A stretch of DNA of 49,706 bases from Clostridium sp. 1001275B_160808_H3 (GCF_015550425.1 NZ_JADNAT010000024.1:1-49706); one strand, 5' to 3'; numbered from the stretch's first letter, positions 9,082 through 17,952 are shown. Made by a program: numbers and translations. Notes: generated by a model from the letters alone, not told the origin.

Positions 9082-9579
9082 ATGAGTTTATATAAACAAT
9101 GGACAGATATGGTAGTTGAGTATGTTAAGACAAAGGGAGAACAAGCTTTTTGGAATGAGTATATGGAAATTGAAAAGGCTATATACAAAGATATATTAGC
9201 AAAGCACAAGGAAAATTATACTTTTACAATTAATGATTTAGCTAATAAGCATAATACAACTCCAGAATTTATTATGGGATTCGTTGACGGAATAAACGAT
9301 AGTTTAAAGAATGGCCTTGATTTAGAAGCTTTAACAGCTACAGATGAAATAACATTAGATGTAGATTTAGAGAAATTATATTACAATATGTTAGATGCAA
9401 AAGCAGAATATCTATACTCTTTACCTCAATGGGAAGGAATATTCTCACCAGAAAAGAGAAAAGAAATTCAAAAGAAATATAGAGAATCTGTTATGGTAAG
9501 AAATGAAAATAAAATAGGAAGAAATGATCCTTGCACATGTGGAAGTGGAAAGAAATATAAAAAGTGCTGTGGAAAATAG
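9082..9579 (+). CDS. SEC-C motif protein
   Basis: A 165-residue protein ending in a SEC-C zinc-binding motif, [16 protein letters not shown], as found at the C-terminus of SecA, where it binds SecB or ribosomes. The remainder (1-145) is mostly helical and acidic with no recognised enzyme motif. Good AAAGGAGAAGG site. It lies 44 nt after the walJ-associated mini-gene and is closed by a terminator. Other stand-alone SEC-C proteins have been linked to SecA substrates or ribosome binding, but nothing here shows which. Confidence 0.8.
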   Translation: MSLYKQWTDMVVEYVKTKGEQAFWNEYMEIEKAIYKDILAKHKENYTFTINDLANKHNTTPEFIMGFVDGINDSLKNGLDLEALTATDEITLDVDLEKLYYNMLDAKAEYLYSLPQWEGIFSPEKRKEIQKKYRESVMVRNENKIGRNDPCTCGSGKKYKKCCGK

Positions 9580-9589
9580 TTTAAAATAA

Positions 9590-9620
9590 AAGAGGCCTAT
9601 ATTTAAATAGGTCTTTTTTT
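9590..9620 (+). terminator. Terminator after the SEC-C gene
   Basis: AAGA and CCTAT pair with ATAGG and TCTT, leaving a 2-nt GG bulge on one side, followed by a run of T's. Confidence 0.65.
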
Positions 9621-9730
9621 GCTGCAAATAGGTATATTTAAATATCTATTTAATAAGTTTATAATAGTTATAAAGGATATTTAAACTATTAATATTTAAT
9701 CTATATTATAAATATTTGGGGGAGTTATAT

Positions 9731-10372
9731 ATGGACAATAATTTAAAATGGGTTAATGAGCAAAAGATAAATAGAACTATAGAAGCATTAAATAATAATA
9801 ATATAAACGGATATTTAGTAAATACAAAGGATGAATTAATAAAAAAGATAACTGAGATTGTTAAAGAGGGAGCAGTAGTGTCTTGTGGAGGATCTATGTC
9901 TCTTTTTGAGTATGGAGTTATAGATCATTTAAGAAGCGGAAGATATGAGTTTCTAGATAGATATAAAGAGGGACTAACTTCAGAAGAAATTACTAGAATA
10001 TTCAAAGAAAGCTTTTTAGCAGATGCATACTTTGCAAGTAGTAATGCAGTAACTGAAGATGGAAAGTTATATAATGTTGATGGCAATGGAAATAGAGTTG
10101 CAGCAATGTTATTTGGGCCTGATAAAGTTATTCTTTTAGTTGGTGTAAATAAGATTGTTAAAGATATTGATGAAGCTGTTAAAAGAAATAGGGAAATAAG
10201 TGCGCCATCTAATGCAAAGAGATTAAATAAAAAGACTCCATGTGCTAAGGTTGGATATTGCATGGATTGTAAAAGTAATGAAAAGATATGTAGAGAGTTT
10301 ACTGTTATAGCAAGTCAAAGCAATAAGGACAGAATGCATGTAATATTTATGAATGAAAACATAGGATATTAG
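9731..10372 (+). CDS. LUD-domain (LutC/DUF162-like) protein
   Basis: A 213-residue protein of the LUD/DUF162 family, related to LutC/YkgG of lactate utilisation. Typical blocks are VVSCGGSMSLFEYGVIDHL, LADAYFASSNAVTEDGKLYNVDGNGNRVAAMLFGPDKVILLVGVNKIV and the C-terminal Cys-containing tail TPCAKVGYCMDCKSNEKICREF. No lutA or lutB is adjacent, so a lactate oxidation role is not supported. Many Clostridia carry such stand-alone copies. The ATG at 9731 follows TTGGGGGAG; an earlier TTG lacks a site. The four Cys near the end may bind metal. Confidence 0.85.
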   Translation: MDNNLKWVNEQKINRTIEALNNNNINGYLVNTKDELIKKITEIVKEGAVVSCGGSMSLFEYGVIDHLRSGRYEFLDRYKEGLTSEEITRIFKESFLADAYFASSNAVTEDGKLYNVDGNGNRVAAMLFGPDKVILLVGVNKIVKDIDEAVKRNREISAPSNAKRLNKKTPCAKVGYCMDCKSNEKICREFTVIASQSNKDRMHVIFMNENIGY

Positions 10373-10547
10373 AGAGCAGTAATTTATAAAACTAGGGAAC
10401 AATTAATTATAATGAAATTGGAAGTTAAGAAGTGAAAGTGTATATTTAAAATTTAGTTTTAAAACACATCATTTCTTAATTTTTGTGTCAAAAATTCTTG
10501 TATTAAATAAAATTATATTATAAGAATTTATAAGGTAGGAGATATAT

Positions 10548-11207
10548 ATGTTTAATATGTTCCCTTTTTTGATTAATAACATGATGGGTGGCATGTTTAA
10601 TGGAAGTACAAGTAGTGGAAATAATAATATAAATAATAATTATAATAATGGTTATGGATATACTAGTTTTAGTAACGGAAGTGATATGATTGGTATTTTG
10701 GGAGGAACGTTTAATAGTGTATTCAATCAAGTTTTCACAACATTAATCACAAATGAGGATTTAATAAATAACATAGTTGATACAGTTTTAAATAGTGATG
10801 TTGTAAATTCTGTTTTAGAGAGCATAGAGGATGATGAGCTAGATTTAGATTTTATTGATTATGGTGATAGGTACTTAATAGAAGGAAAATTAGTTGGACT
10901 AGATAAGAAAGATATAGATATAGATTATGAAGATGACCACATAAGAATAAAGATTAAGAGAAATCAAGTTTTCAATAATGGAAATTCAATGGTTGCAATC
11001 TTTCAAGAAGGATCTAATCTAGAAAAGAGCTATTATGTGCCAAATGTTGAAGCAAATAAAATTCAAGCTGTTTATAATGCAGATGTTCTAAGAATTTATT
11101 TAAAGAAGAGACCACCTGTAGATAAAGATACAACAATTATAGATGTAGAAAATTTTACTGATGCAGATGATATTATAGAAATAGATACCTATATAGATTC
11201 AAAATAA
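10548..11207 (+). CDS. Hsp20/alpha-crystallin small heat-shock protein
   Basis: A 219-residue ATP-independent chaperone. The alpha-crystallin domain spans about residues 98-205 (DYGDRYLIEGKLVGLDKKDIDIDYEDDHIRIKIKR... LRIYLKKRP). The N-terminal region is unusual: MFNMFPFLINNMMGGMF followed by a Gly/Asn/Ser-rich low-complexity stretch (about 18-45), giving a longer N-arm than the usual 150-residue bacterial Hsp20. Strong AGGAGATATAT site. No CIRCE (HrcA) element was seen upstream. Monocistronic or read with rlmH, which starts 30 nt later with its own ribosome site. Confidence 0.88.
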   Translation: MFNMFPFLINNMMGGMFNGSTSSGNNNINNNYNNGYGYTSFSNGSDMIGILGGTFNSVFNQVFTTLITNEDLINNIVDTVLNSDVVNSVLESIEDDELDLDFIDYGDRYLIEGKLVGLDKKDIDIDYEDDHIRIKIKRNQVFNNGNSMVAIFQEGSNLEKSYYVPNVEANKIQAVYNADVLRIYLKKRPPVDKDTTIIDVENFTDADDIIEIDTYIDSK

Positions 11208-11237
11208 TAAAATAAACACATATGAGGAGAAAATAGT

Positions 11238-11717
11238 ATGAATATAACAATAATTTCAGTAGGTAAATTAAAGGAAAAATACCTAAAGCAAGCTATTGAT
11301 GAATACTCAAAGAGGTTAAGCAGATATTGTAAATTAGATATTATAGAGCTTCCAGACGAAAAAACTCCAGATAATGCATCTGAAAAGGAAGAGTTACAAA
11401 TAAAAGATAAAGAGGGAGAACTTATACTATCTAAAATAAAAGATAATATGTTTGTAATTGCAATGGATTTAAAAGGAGAAAATTTAACTTCAGAGCAATT
11501 TGCAAACTACATAGAAAACTGTGGCGTTATGGGCAATTCTAATATTGCTTTTATAATAGGTGGAAGCTTAGGGATATCACAAAGAGTTATAAAAAGAGCT
11601 AACTATAAGCTTTGTTTTTCTAAGATGACTTTTCCTCATCAATTATTTAGAGTTATGCTATTAGAGCAAATTTATAGAGCATTTAGGATAATGAAGAATG
11701 AACCATATCACAAGTAA
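11238..11717 (+). CDS. rlmH: 23S rRNA (pseudouridine1915-N3)-methyltransferase RlmH
   Basis: SPOUT-class methyltransferase of 159 residues, the normal length for the family. It modifies helix 69 of 23S rRNA on assembled ribosomes using SAM. N-terminal MNITIISVGKLKEKYLKQAIDEYSKRL, the SAM-knot residues FIIGGSLGIS and the C-terminal KMTFPHQLFRVMLLEQIYRAFRI...PYHK are near-diagnostic. GAGGAGA precedes the ATG and a terminator follows at once. Confidence 0.97.
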   Translation: MNITIISVGKLKEKYLKQAIDEYSKRLSRYCKLDIIELPDEKTPDNASEKEELQIKDKEGELILSKIKDNMFVIAMDLKGENLTSEQFANYIENCGVMGNSNIAFIIGGSLGISQRVIKRANYKLCFSKMTFPHQLFRVMLLEQIYRAFRIMKNEPYHK

Positions 11718-11727
11718 ATGATGTTTT

Positions 11728-11769
11728 TAGTCTTAACTATTGAAATTACTTAGTTAAGACTATTTTTTA
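11728..11769 (+). terminator. rlmH terminator
   Basis: TAGTCTTAACTA pairs with TAGTTAAGACTA around an 11-nt loop, followed by a T run. Confidence 0.85.
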
Positions 11770-11930
11770 TAGGGGGAAATATCTACAGTATTAAATATAT
11801 TTATGCAGTTGAAGTAAAATCATTATGTGTTTAACATAAATTTAACATAATAGAAGACAAAACATTAAGATAAATTGTGATAAAATATTTAAGGTGTAAT
11901 ATATATATCTATTTGAAGGGAGATATACTA

Positions 11931-12548
11931 ATGAGTAATAAGAAAATGCATAAATTATTTTTAATGCTTTTAAATATTTCTAATAACTTAAAAGATGGAG
12001 GAAAATATTTTTATGATTATAAAATTAATGAAGAGAAAGATCTTGATGTGTTTAGATTAAAAATGAAAGAATTTGAGGATAAAGGTGATGAATTACTTGA
12101 TGAATTAACTAAGGAATTAATTAACCTTTTTATTACTCCAATTGAACGTGAGGATGCTTTAGAACTTGCAACTCATATAGATCAAATTCTTAATGGATTT
12201 GAAGAATGTGCATCTCGATTTTACATATATAAAATATATAAAATAGACAGTTATATGTTAGAATTTAGTGATTTATTAAATAAGTGTGTAATTGAAATAT
12301 ATAATGCTGTAGAATTACTTTCACAAAAAAGGCTTACAGAAATAAGACAACACACAATTAAAATTAAAGAATATGAGAAAAAATGTGATGTTATTGAAAG
12401 AAATGCAATAAAGGAACTTTTTGAAAACGAAAAAAATCTTTTTACGCTTATTCAATATAAAGAGATTTACGAAATTCTTGAGAACATTGCTGATGAGTGT
12501 CAAAAGGTTGGAAAAGTTCTTGAAACAGTAATAATGAAAAATGCATAA
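11931..12548 (+). CDS. DUF47/PhoU-like Pit accessory protein
   Basis: A 205-residue all-helical protein of the DUF47 (PhoU-like, YkaA) family. Conserved positions include the acidic helix KEFEDKGDELLDEL, the block FITPIEREDALELATHIDQILNGFEECASRF and the C-terminal E.CDVIERNAIKELF. These proteins are encoded next to Pit phosphate transporters and are thought to control them. The ATG at 11931 follows GAAGGGAGATA; a GTG 54 nt upstream lacks a site. The Pit gene begins 11 nt after its stop, forming an operon. Confidence 0.88.
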   Translation: MSNKKMHKLFLMLLNISNNLKDGGKYFYDYKINEEKDLDVFRLKMKEFEDKGDELLDELTKELINLFITPIEREDALELATHIDQILNGFEECASRFYIYKIYKIDSYMLEFSDLLNKCVIEIYNAVELLSQKRLTEIRQHTIKIKEYEKKCDVIERNAIKELFENEKNLFTLIQYKEIYEILENIADECQKVGKVLETVIMKNA

Positions 12549-12559
12549 GGAGATTTAAA

Positions 12560-13555
12560 ATGACATCATATTTATTAGTTGGTTTGACTGTTATTCTTGC
12601 ATTACTTTTTGATTTTATTAATGGATTTCACGATACTGCAAATGCAATTGCAACTGCAGTTTCAACTAAAGCATTAAGTCCAAAACGTGCAATAATCACT
12701 GCTTCGTGTATGAATTTTCTTGGTGCAATACTTTTTACAGGTGTTGCGAAAACAATTGCTAAGGATATAGTAGATGTTGCAAATATACCTGATTTAACAG
12801 TAGTTATAATTGCTGCACTTATTTCAGCAATAGCTTGGAATCTTATTACTTGGTACTTTGGAATACCTAGTAGTTCATCTCATGCACTTATTGGTTCAAT
12901 AGCAGGAGCGGCAATAGTAGCAGCAGGATTTGGATGCATAAATTTAAAAGGATTCTTAAACATAATTAAATCATTGATTATATCACCTATACTTGCTCTT
13001 GTTGTAGGATATATAGTGTTTACTATTTTTAAATATTTATTTAAAAACTTAAATCTTTCAAAGGCAAATAGAGGTTTTAGAAGAATTCAAGTTGTTACAG
13101 CAGCAATTCAATCTTTTGCTCATGGAACTAATGATGCACAGAAATCAATGGGGATAATATCAATGGCTTTAGTAAGTTGTGGACTAGCTAAATCAGGAAG
13201 TATTCCATTTTGGGTTCAAGTTTCCTGCGCCGCAGCTATGGCACTTGGAACTTCAATTGGAGGATGGAGAATAATAAAAACTGTCGGAACACAAATTATG
13301 AAAATAAGGCCTGTTAATGGTGTTGCTGCGGACTTATCTTCAGCAATAATTATATTCGGGGCATCAAAAATTGGACTACCTGTAAGTACAACTCATGTTA
13401 TTTCATCCTCAATAATGGGCGTTGGTTCTGCTCATAGAGTTAAAGGAGTAAATTGGGATACAGGTAAGAGAATGGTAATTACTTGGTTTATTACACTTCC
13501 AATATCAGCTACAATTTCAGCAATAGTATTTAGTATAATAAAAATATTTTTATAA
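12560..13555 (+). CDS. pit: Pit-family low-affinity inorganic phosphate transporter
   Basis: A 331-residue membrane protein with about ten helices. It holds the two inverted PiT signature repeats: DFINGFHDTANAIATAVSTKAL near residue 20 and SFAHGTNDAQKSMGIISMAL near residue 188. It co-transports metal-phosphate with protons or sodium. IPSSSSHALIG and LPVSTTHVISS are the matching serine/histidine loops. AGGAG lies 8 nt before the ATG. Immediately downstream of the DUF47 partner and closed by a terminator. Confidence 0.94.
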   Translation: MTSYLLVGLTVILALLFDFINGFHDTANAIATAVSTKALSPKRAIITASCMNFLGAILFTGVAKTIAKDIVDVANIPDLTVVIIAALISAIAWNLITWYFGIPSSSSHALIGSIAGAAIVAAGFGCINLKGFLNIIKSLIISPILALVVGYIVFTIFKYLFKNLNLSKANRGFRRIQVVTAAIQSFAHGTNDAQKSMGIISMALVSCGLAKSGSIPFWVQVSCAAAMALGTSIGGWRIIKTVGTQIMKIRPVNGVAADLSSAIIIFGASKIGLPVSTTHVISSSIMGVGSAHRVKGVNWDTGKRMVITWFITLPISATISAIVFSIIKIFL

Positions 13556-13563
13556 TTCTTTAA

Positions 13564-13606
13564 AATGGCACAGTATAGTAGAATATAGCTACACTGTGCT
13601 ATTTTA
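13564..13606 (+). terminator. Terminator of the DUF47-pit operon
   Basis: AATGGCACAGTATAG pairs with CTACACTGTGCTATT (one G-T pair), followed by TTTTATT. Confidence 0.8.
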
Positions 13607-14057
13607 TTATATAAAAAAGTCGCATTTAAAATTGATAAGGAGAACCATGCCATAAATAAGTTAGGGTTTTACTAAAGTTTTAAATAGATAAATATTGATA
13701 AGATATTGAAGCTTTTTAGAGAATTATTACGTGTGTAAATGAATATAAAATTAATGTGTTCAGATTTGTTTAATGAGATTTTACTATATAGTGATTATCA
13801 TCAGTGCTGAATTTTGTTTAGGGATTAAATAATAACACAGATAATCAACTATGTTTTTTTATTTTCAATTAGTTAAATTTGATTATGACAACTCAAATAA
13901 TTATAATGCTGAGGTTCATATAAAAAGTGAGTTAGATAAATATGCATTAATAGGTGTAATTTTTTAATCATTTATGAGCAACCTAGATATTAAGAGGTTA
14001 ATTATTTTACAAAAACTTTTTATGTAAATAAAAAAATACTATAAACCGGAGGATAAA
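13607..14057. other. Gene-poor stretch with traces of decayed coding sequence
   Basis: No convincing gene. AAGGAGAACC precedes an ATG at 13649 that meets a stop after two codons. A 38-codon open frame at 13851-13967 (MFFYFQLVKFDYDNSNNYNAEV...) has protein-like composition but no ribosome site. These look like remnants of one or more lost genes. The last about 30 bp carry the ribosome site of the PepSY lipoprotein. Confidence 0.35.
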
Positions 14058-14609
14058 ATGAAAAAAGTAGCATTAGCAACAATTATAATTATCATTGGTA
14101 TAAGTTTAGGAGGTTGTAATAATTCAGCAAAGTTAAATAATGTAGACGAAACCAATAAGAAAATAACAATTGAAGAAGCTAAGGAAATAGCTTTAAAGCA
14201 TGCAAATTTAACAAGTGATCAAGTTTCCTTCATTAGATCTAAAAAAGATACGGATAATGGAATAGAAAAATATGATATAGAATTTTATCATGAAAATAAG
14301 GAATATGATTATGAAATAAATGCAACTGATGGGCAAATAATTGAATATGACTATGAGGTAGAAAATTATGATATACCTCAAAAACAAGAGCAGAATTCAA
14401 ACATAAGTGAAATAACTGTAGATAAAGCGAAAGAAATAGTATTGAAGCATTCAAATCTAACAAGTGATCAAGTTTCATTTAAAAAAGTAGAGTTAGATTA
14501 TGATGATGGTATTAAAAAATATGATATAGAATTTTACTTTAATAATAAGGAATATAATTATGAAGTAGATGCTAATTCTGGAGATATACTAAAATATGAG
14601 CAGGATTAA
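14058..14609 (+). CDS. Lipoprotein with two PepSY domains
   Basis: A 183-residue lipoprotein. Signal peptide MKKVALATIIIIIGISLGGC ends in the lipobox LGGC, so Cys20 would be lipidated. Two tandem PepSY domains follow (about 37-100 and 119-183), each with the form I(T)xxEAKEIxLKHxNLTSDQVSF...KYDIEFYxxxKEYxYExxAxxGxIxxYE. Residues in the two copies are largely identical, indicating a recent internal duplication. PepSY domains are thought to inhibit or regulate peptidases at the cell surface. CCGGAGG precedes the ATG. Monocistronic. Confidence 0.88.
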   Translation: MKKVALATIIIIIGISLGGCNNSAKLNNVDETNKKITIEEAKEIALKHANLTSDQVSFIRSKKDTDNGIEKYDIEFYHENKEYDYEINATDGQIIEYDYEVENYDIPQKQEQNSNISEITVDKAKEIVLKHSNLTSDQVSFKKVELDYDDGIKKYDIEFYFNNKEYNYEVDANSGDILKYEQD

Positions 14610-14705
14610 AGCTTGGTATTTTAGAGTTTACTTATAAATATTAAAATTTTATGCTATGAAGCATTTATTAAAATAGTATAAGGAATAAAATAAGGAAATA
14701 ACTTA

Positions 14706-14749
14706 AAGTAGTTACTAGAGATTTATATCAAGTAACTACTTGATTTTTT
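14706..14749 (+). terminator. Terminator downstream of the PepSY gene
   Basis: AAGTAGTTACT pairs perfectly with AGTAACTACTT across a 14-nt loop, followed by GATTTTTTA. The arms share GTAGTTAC/GTAACTAC with the tandem hairpins at 42601-42709. Confidence 0.75.
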
Positions 14750-14952
14750 ATATAGTTCAAATTTAATATAAAAATCTTCACTATTATAGGTTATTAGAGA
14801 TAAGTATATTTTTAAGGAAAGGATTATATACTGAATGTATGTTGCTTATTAATTATATAGTTTGCTTAAATATATATATAATAAATTCTAGTCAATAGTA
14901 TGAGTGTTTTATATAAGAGTGTTACTAGAGGCTTTGTTTTAGGAGAAAATAT
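14750..14952. other. AT-rich spacer before the UDG-like gene
   Basis: No gene or conserved structure seen. It ends in the TTAGGAGAAAAT ribosome site of the next gene. Confidence 0.4.
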
Positions 14953-15699
14953 ATGAAAAAGACTTTATACGAATATAAAGATAAAATAATGAAATTACCA
15001 TTAAAAGATAAATATACTAAAGAGGAGTTATTGATTGATGATTTTTTAGTAGATAAGGAAAATAATATAGAAATATATTATGCAACACATAATGAATATT
15101 TAAATCCAAAGGCTAAAGTATTTATCATTGGGATAACTCCAGGTTTTCAGCAAATGAGTACAGCTATTGCAACTGCTAGGAAAGAGTTTGAATTAGGGAG
15201 AGATATTAAAGAGATTCAATATAAGTGTAAGGTAGCAGGAAGATTTAGTGGAGTAATAAGAAAAAACATAATAAGTATGCTAGATGAAATAACATTAAAT
15301 AAAGCCTTAAATATTGAAAGTTGTAGCGAGTTATTTAATGAAAAGGATTATTTATTACATACAGTATCACTAATACCTTACCCTGTTTTTGTGAAAAAGC
15401 AAAATTATTCTGGTCATACACCTAAATTAATAAAAAGTGGTTTTTTAATGAAATATGTTTATGATAATTTTATTGATGAATTTAATAGTTTGGATAACCA
15501 TGAAGAAATTTTATTAATACCATTAGGTAAAGCGGTAGAAGAGGTTTTACTTGAATTAGAAAGCAAGGGGGTTATAAATAAGGAACAAATACTGAAAGAC
15601 TTTCCTCATCCTTCAGGTGCTAACGTAAATAGAATAACGCAATTAAAAGATAATAAAAGTAATATGATTGGATTTATTAATAAATTGCATTTTAGATAA
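14953..15699 (+). CDS. Uracil-DNA glycosylase superfamily-like protein
   Basis: A 248-residue cytoplasmic protein with two blocks reminiscent of the UDG fold. Motif 1, VFIIGITPGFQQM (about residues 57-69), resembles the GLNPG-type catalytic loop of MUG/SMUG-like enzymes. Motif 2, DFPHPSGANVNR (about 216-227), resembles the HPS/NPSGLN DNA-intercalation loop. Between them, LLIPLGKAVEEVL matches the strand and helix before motif 2. No catalytic Asp or His assignment is certain. No Cys cluster is present, so it is not a family 4 or 5 FeS enzyme. AGGAGAAAAT site. It might repair DNA or be a diverged, non-repair relative. Confidence 0.55.
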   Translation: MKKTLYEYKDKIMKLPLKDKYTKEELLIDDFLVDKENNIEIYYATHNEYLNPKAKVFIIGITPGFQQMSTAIATARKEFELGRDIKEIQYKCKVAGRFSGVIRKNIISMLDEITLNKALNIESCSELFNEKDYLLHTVSLIPYPVFVKKQNYSGHTPKLIKSGFLMKYVYDNFIDEFNSLDNHEEILLIPLGKAVEEVLLELESKGVINKEQILKDFPHPSGANVNRITQLKDNKSNMIGFINKLHFR

Positions 15700-15747
15700 T
15701 TAAAAAGTAAAATGATAGATATAATGTAATAAAAAGGAGGGGATTTT

Positions 15748-15774
15748 ATGACAACACCTGCTAATAATGCATAG
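15748..15774 (+). CDS. Possible 8-residue leader peptide (MTTPANNA)
   Basis: ATG at 15748 follows one of the best ribosome sites in the window (AAAAAGGAGGGGATTTT), but the frame stops after eight codons (MTTPANNA). It overlaps the first of three nested hairpins leading to the CD3324-family gene. It looks like a regulatory leader, or the start of a deleted gene; the sequence alone cannot decide. Confidence 0.4.
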   Translation: MTTPANNA

Positions 15775-15850
15775 CAAGGCTATTGCATTAAATAATAAGA
15801 TAAATGAATAGCCTTTGCTTAAACCTAAATAAAATATAAATTTAGGAGGG
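15766..15850 (+). promoter_or_regulatory. Candidate translational attenuator of the CD3324-family gene
   Basis: Three hairpins can be drawn. A: AATGCATAGC with GCTATTGCATT (15766-15790). B: GCAAGGCTATT (15774-15784) with AATAGCCTTTGC (15807-15818). C: CCTAAAT (15824-15830) with ATTTAGG (15840-15846), which covers part of the AGGAGGG ribosome site of the gene at 15855. A and B share GCTATT and exclude each other. The leader peptide ends inside A. Confidence 0.4.
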
Positions 15851-15854
15851 CATT

Positions 15855-16127
15855 ATGTGCTATATAAAAGCAAAAGAGGTATTACCTCTAGAAATAATCG
15901 AGTTAATTCAAAAATATATAGATGGAGAATATATTTATATTCCAAAGAAAGAATGTAATAGACAGCAATGGGGAAGCAATACAACTAGTAGAGATGAAAT
16001 TAATTCAAGAAACTCTAATATTTTTAAGGAGTATACTAATGGGGTAAGCAGGAAGGACCTTGCTGAAAAGTACTTTTTATCAAAAAAGAGTATTGATAGA
16101 ATAATTTTAAAAGAAAATATTAAGTAA
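15855..16127 (+). CDS. CD3324-family helix-turn-helix protein
   Basis: A 90-residue protein matching the CD3324 family (Mor-activator-like DNA-binding proteins of Clostridia). Family landmarks are the N-terminal KAKEVLPLEIIELIQKYIDGEYIYIPKKE, the middle RQQWGSNTTSRDEINSRN and the C-terminal helix-turn-helix FKEYTNGVSRKDLAEKYFLSKKSIDRII (about 58-86). It probably binds DNA, but target genes are unknown. TTAGGAGGG lies 4 nt before the ATG and may be masked by hairpin C of the leader. No neighbouring gene is obviously co-regulated. Confidence 0.8.
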   Translation: MCYIKAKEVLPLEIIELIQKYIDGEYIYIPKKECNRQQWGSNTTSRDEINSRNSNIFKEYTNGVSRKDLAEKYFLSKKSIDRIILKENIK

Positions 16128-16326
16128 TTACCTAGGAAATTATGCTTATTAAAAAGTAAGATATAATAGTAAAATTAGCGAGAAAGTGAAATTGTTACAA
16201 ATAAAAGGAAATAGTCAAGAAATTAATAAAGAACGAAAATAAGAAAAGTAGTGATTTGTAAGTTGTAAGGGTGAAAATAAGATTGAAATAATCTAAAATA
16301 AAATTAAGAAATTAGATAAAAAGCAA

Positions 16327-16376
16327 ATAATAAAAGGAATATAGAGGTGATTACCCTTATATTCCTTTTATTATTA
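16327..16376. terminator. Bidirectional terminator between convergent genes
   Basis: AATAAAAGGAATATA pairs with TATATTCCTTTTATT. A/T tracts on both sides serve the CD3324-family gene (+) and cdd (-). Confidence 0.8.
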
Positions 16377-16394
16377 AGAAATTAATCAAATGAT

Positions 16395-16814
16395 TTATTT
16401 ATTCAAGTCCTTCCCAGTAAATCCTAGGGGTAAAAGTTCTTCTAATGTATATTCTTTAAATTCTTCTTTATTTTTAGCAAGATAAATTTTAAAAGTCTTT
16501 GGATCACAAAACTCTGCAATTACTTGTCTACATACTCCACAAGGAGCACAGTATTCAGTTTCTTCGGCATCTGCCATATTACCTACTATTGCAATTGCTT
16601 GGAATTCATGTTGTCCTTCAGATACAGCTTTAAAAAAAGCAGTTCTTTCAGCACAGTTTGTCGGAGTAAAAGCCGCATTTTCTATATTACAACCTAAATA
16701 TATTTTACCGTTTGTACCAAGTAATGCTGCACCAACATTAAAGTTAGAGTAAGGAGTATAAGCAAACTTTTGAGCTTCATAAGCCTTTTCAACTAATAAT
16801 TTTGCATCAATCAT
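16395..16814 (-). CDS. cdd: Cytidine deaminase
   Basis: Zinc enzyme converting cytidine and deoxycytidine to uridine and deoxyuridine in pyrimidine salvage. It is 139 residues from the ATG at 16814, which has AGGTGAAATTT upstream; the longer ATG at 16847 has none. YTPYSNFNVGAALL binds the ribose. CNIENAAFTPTNCAERTAFFKAVSEG contains the first zinc Cys and catalytic Glu (CAE). CAPCGVCRQVIAEFC provides the other two zinc Cys. This is the short homotetrameric type. A minus-strand extended -10 (TGCTATAAT, 16891-16899) lies about 80 nt upstream. Confidence 0.96.
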   Translation of the reverse strand: MIDAKLLVEKAYEAQKFAYTPYSNFNVGAALLGTNGKIYLGCNIENAAFTPTNCAERTAFFKAVSEGQHEFQAIAIVGNMADAEETEYCAPCGVCRQVIAEFCDPKTFKIYLAKNKEEFKEYTLEELLPLGFTGKDLNK

Positions 16815-16847
16815 AAATTTCACCTGACACTTTCCATAATAATTCAT

Positions 16848-17247
16848 TTATCAGTACCTATAAATAGTATGTATCAATAAATGGATTATTATTATAGCAT
16901 TTAAAATTTAGGATGTATATAATACTTTGTAAATTGAACGGTTTTATTATATAAAAAGTCATATTTTCACCATATTTTATATGTATAGTATATTAGTGAT
17001 AGGGAGATTAAAGGTGTTTATAAAATATAAAATTGAGTGCAATAGAGCTTTTTTAAATAATATAAGTATATTTAATTTTAGAATGATAAGTCATAACTAT
17101 AATGATAATATAGTGAATTTTGCAAGTAAGAACTTGAGGCAAATAAATATATAGTGATATTAATATGAAGTTTTACGTGAAAATGAAAATATATATTAAA
17201 AATGAGTACAATATAAATATATAAAGTTTTATTAAGGAGGAAGTAGA
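16848..17247. other. 400-bp intergenic region between divergent genes
   Basis: Contains the minus-strand cdd extended -10 near 16891-16899 and, at its right end, the AAGGAGGAAGT ribosome site of the DUF4309 lipoprotein. Short open frames here have no ribosome sites. No RNA element was recognised. Confidence 0.4.
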
Positions 17248-17952
17248 ATGAAGAAAAGAATACTAATTATTACTATCATAGCAACTTTTGTGATTTCACT
17301 TACAGCATGTGGATATAAGAAGCCATCTAATGATAATAAAAGCAATGGCAGTGAGTCTATAGATATTGACAAAGATACGAGCAAAGATATAAGTAAAGAC
17401 TCATCTAAGAATACTTCGCCTAAGGACAGAGAGTCTGATAATGGAAACTTAGGTGAGAGTAATACTAAAAATGTAGATAATTATAAAGGTGACTTATTAA
17501 ATAATATAAAAAATAAGGCCCAAAGTGGAATGGTTATAAACAGTGAATTTAAAGCAAAAGATGGTGTTATCGATGAAGTTAATAATGCTTATGGTAAGGA
17601 AGATGCTTCAAACTATATAGCTGAAGCTAAAGGGGTTTATTATACTTTTGAAAGTAAAAACTTAGCATTTGGATGCAATAAAGGAGCTCAAATATTTGAA
17701 GTAAGATCTTTTGATAAATCATTAAAAGATTTAAACTTACAAGATATAATATCATATTTTGGAGAACCACAGTATGAAGTTATAACAGATTTAAACGAAA
17801 GAATAATTGGGTATAAGGTAAATGATGATTTCAAATTATTATTTGTTTTTTCAGATAGTAAAAATGAAAAGGCTGTTTTAGATCACTATTCAGTTTTATA
17901 TCCTCGTGGAACTGTTAATAGTATGGCCGATGATCCAGGAAGAGAGTGGTAG
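17248..17952 (+). CDS. DUF4309 (YjgB-like) lipoprotein
   Basis: A 234-residue surface lipoprotein. The signal peptide MKKRILIITIIATFVISLTAC ends in lipobox LTAC. A Ser/Asp/Lys-rich linker follows (about 24-80), then a C-terminal DUF4309 domain: DLLNNIKNKAQSGMVINSEFKAKDG...VNNAYGKED...GVYYTFESKNLAFGCNKGAQIFEVRSFD...IISYFGEPQYE...YKVNDDFKLLFVF...LDHYSVLYP. The Bacillus homologue is YjgB; function is unknown. Very strong AAGGAGGAAG site. Closed by a symmetrical terminator and not in an operon. Confidence 0.85.
   Translation: MKKRILIITIIATFVISLTACGYKKPSNDNKSNGSESIDIDKDTSKDISKDSSKNTSPKDRESDNGNLGESNTKNVDNYKGDLLNNIKNKAQSGMVINSEFKAKDGVIDEVNNAYGKEDASNYIAEAKGVYYTFESKNLAFGCNKGAQIFEVRSFDKSLKDLNLQDIISYFGEPQYEVITDLNERIIGYKVNDDFKLLFVFSDSKNEKAVLDHYSVLYPRGTVNSMADDPGREW

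Noticed and set aside
13851..13967. 38-codon open frame as a real small protein
   Set aside because: No ribosome binding site, and it lies in a stretch with other signs of decay.
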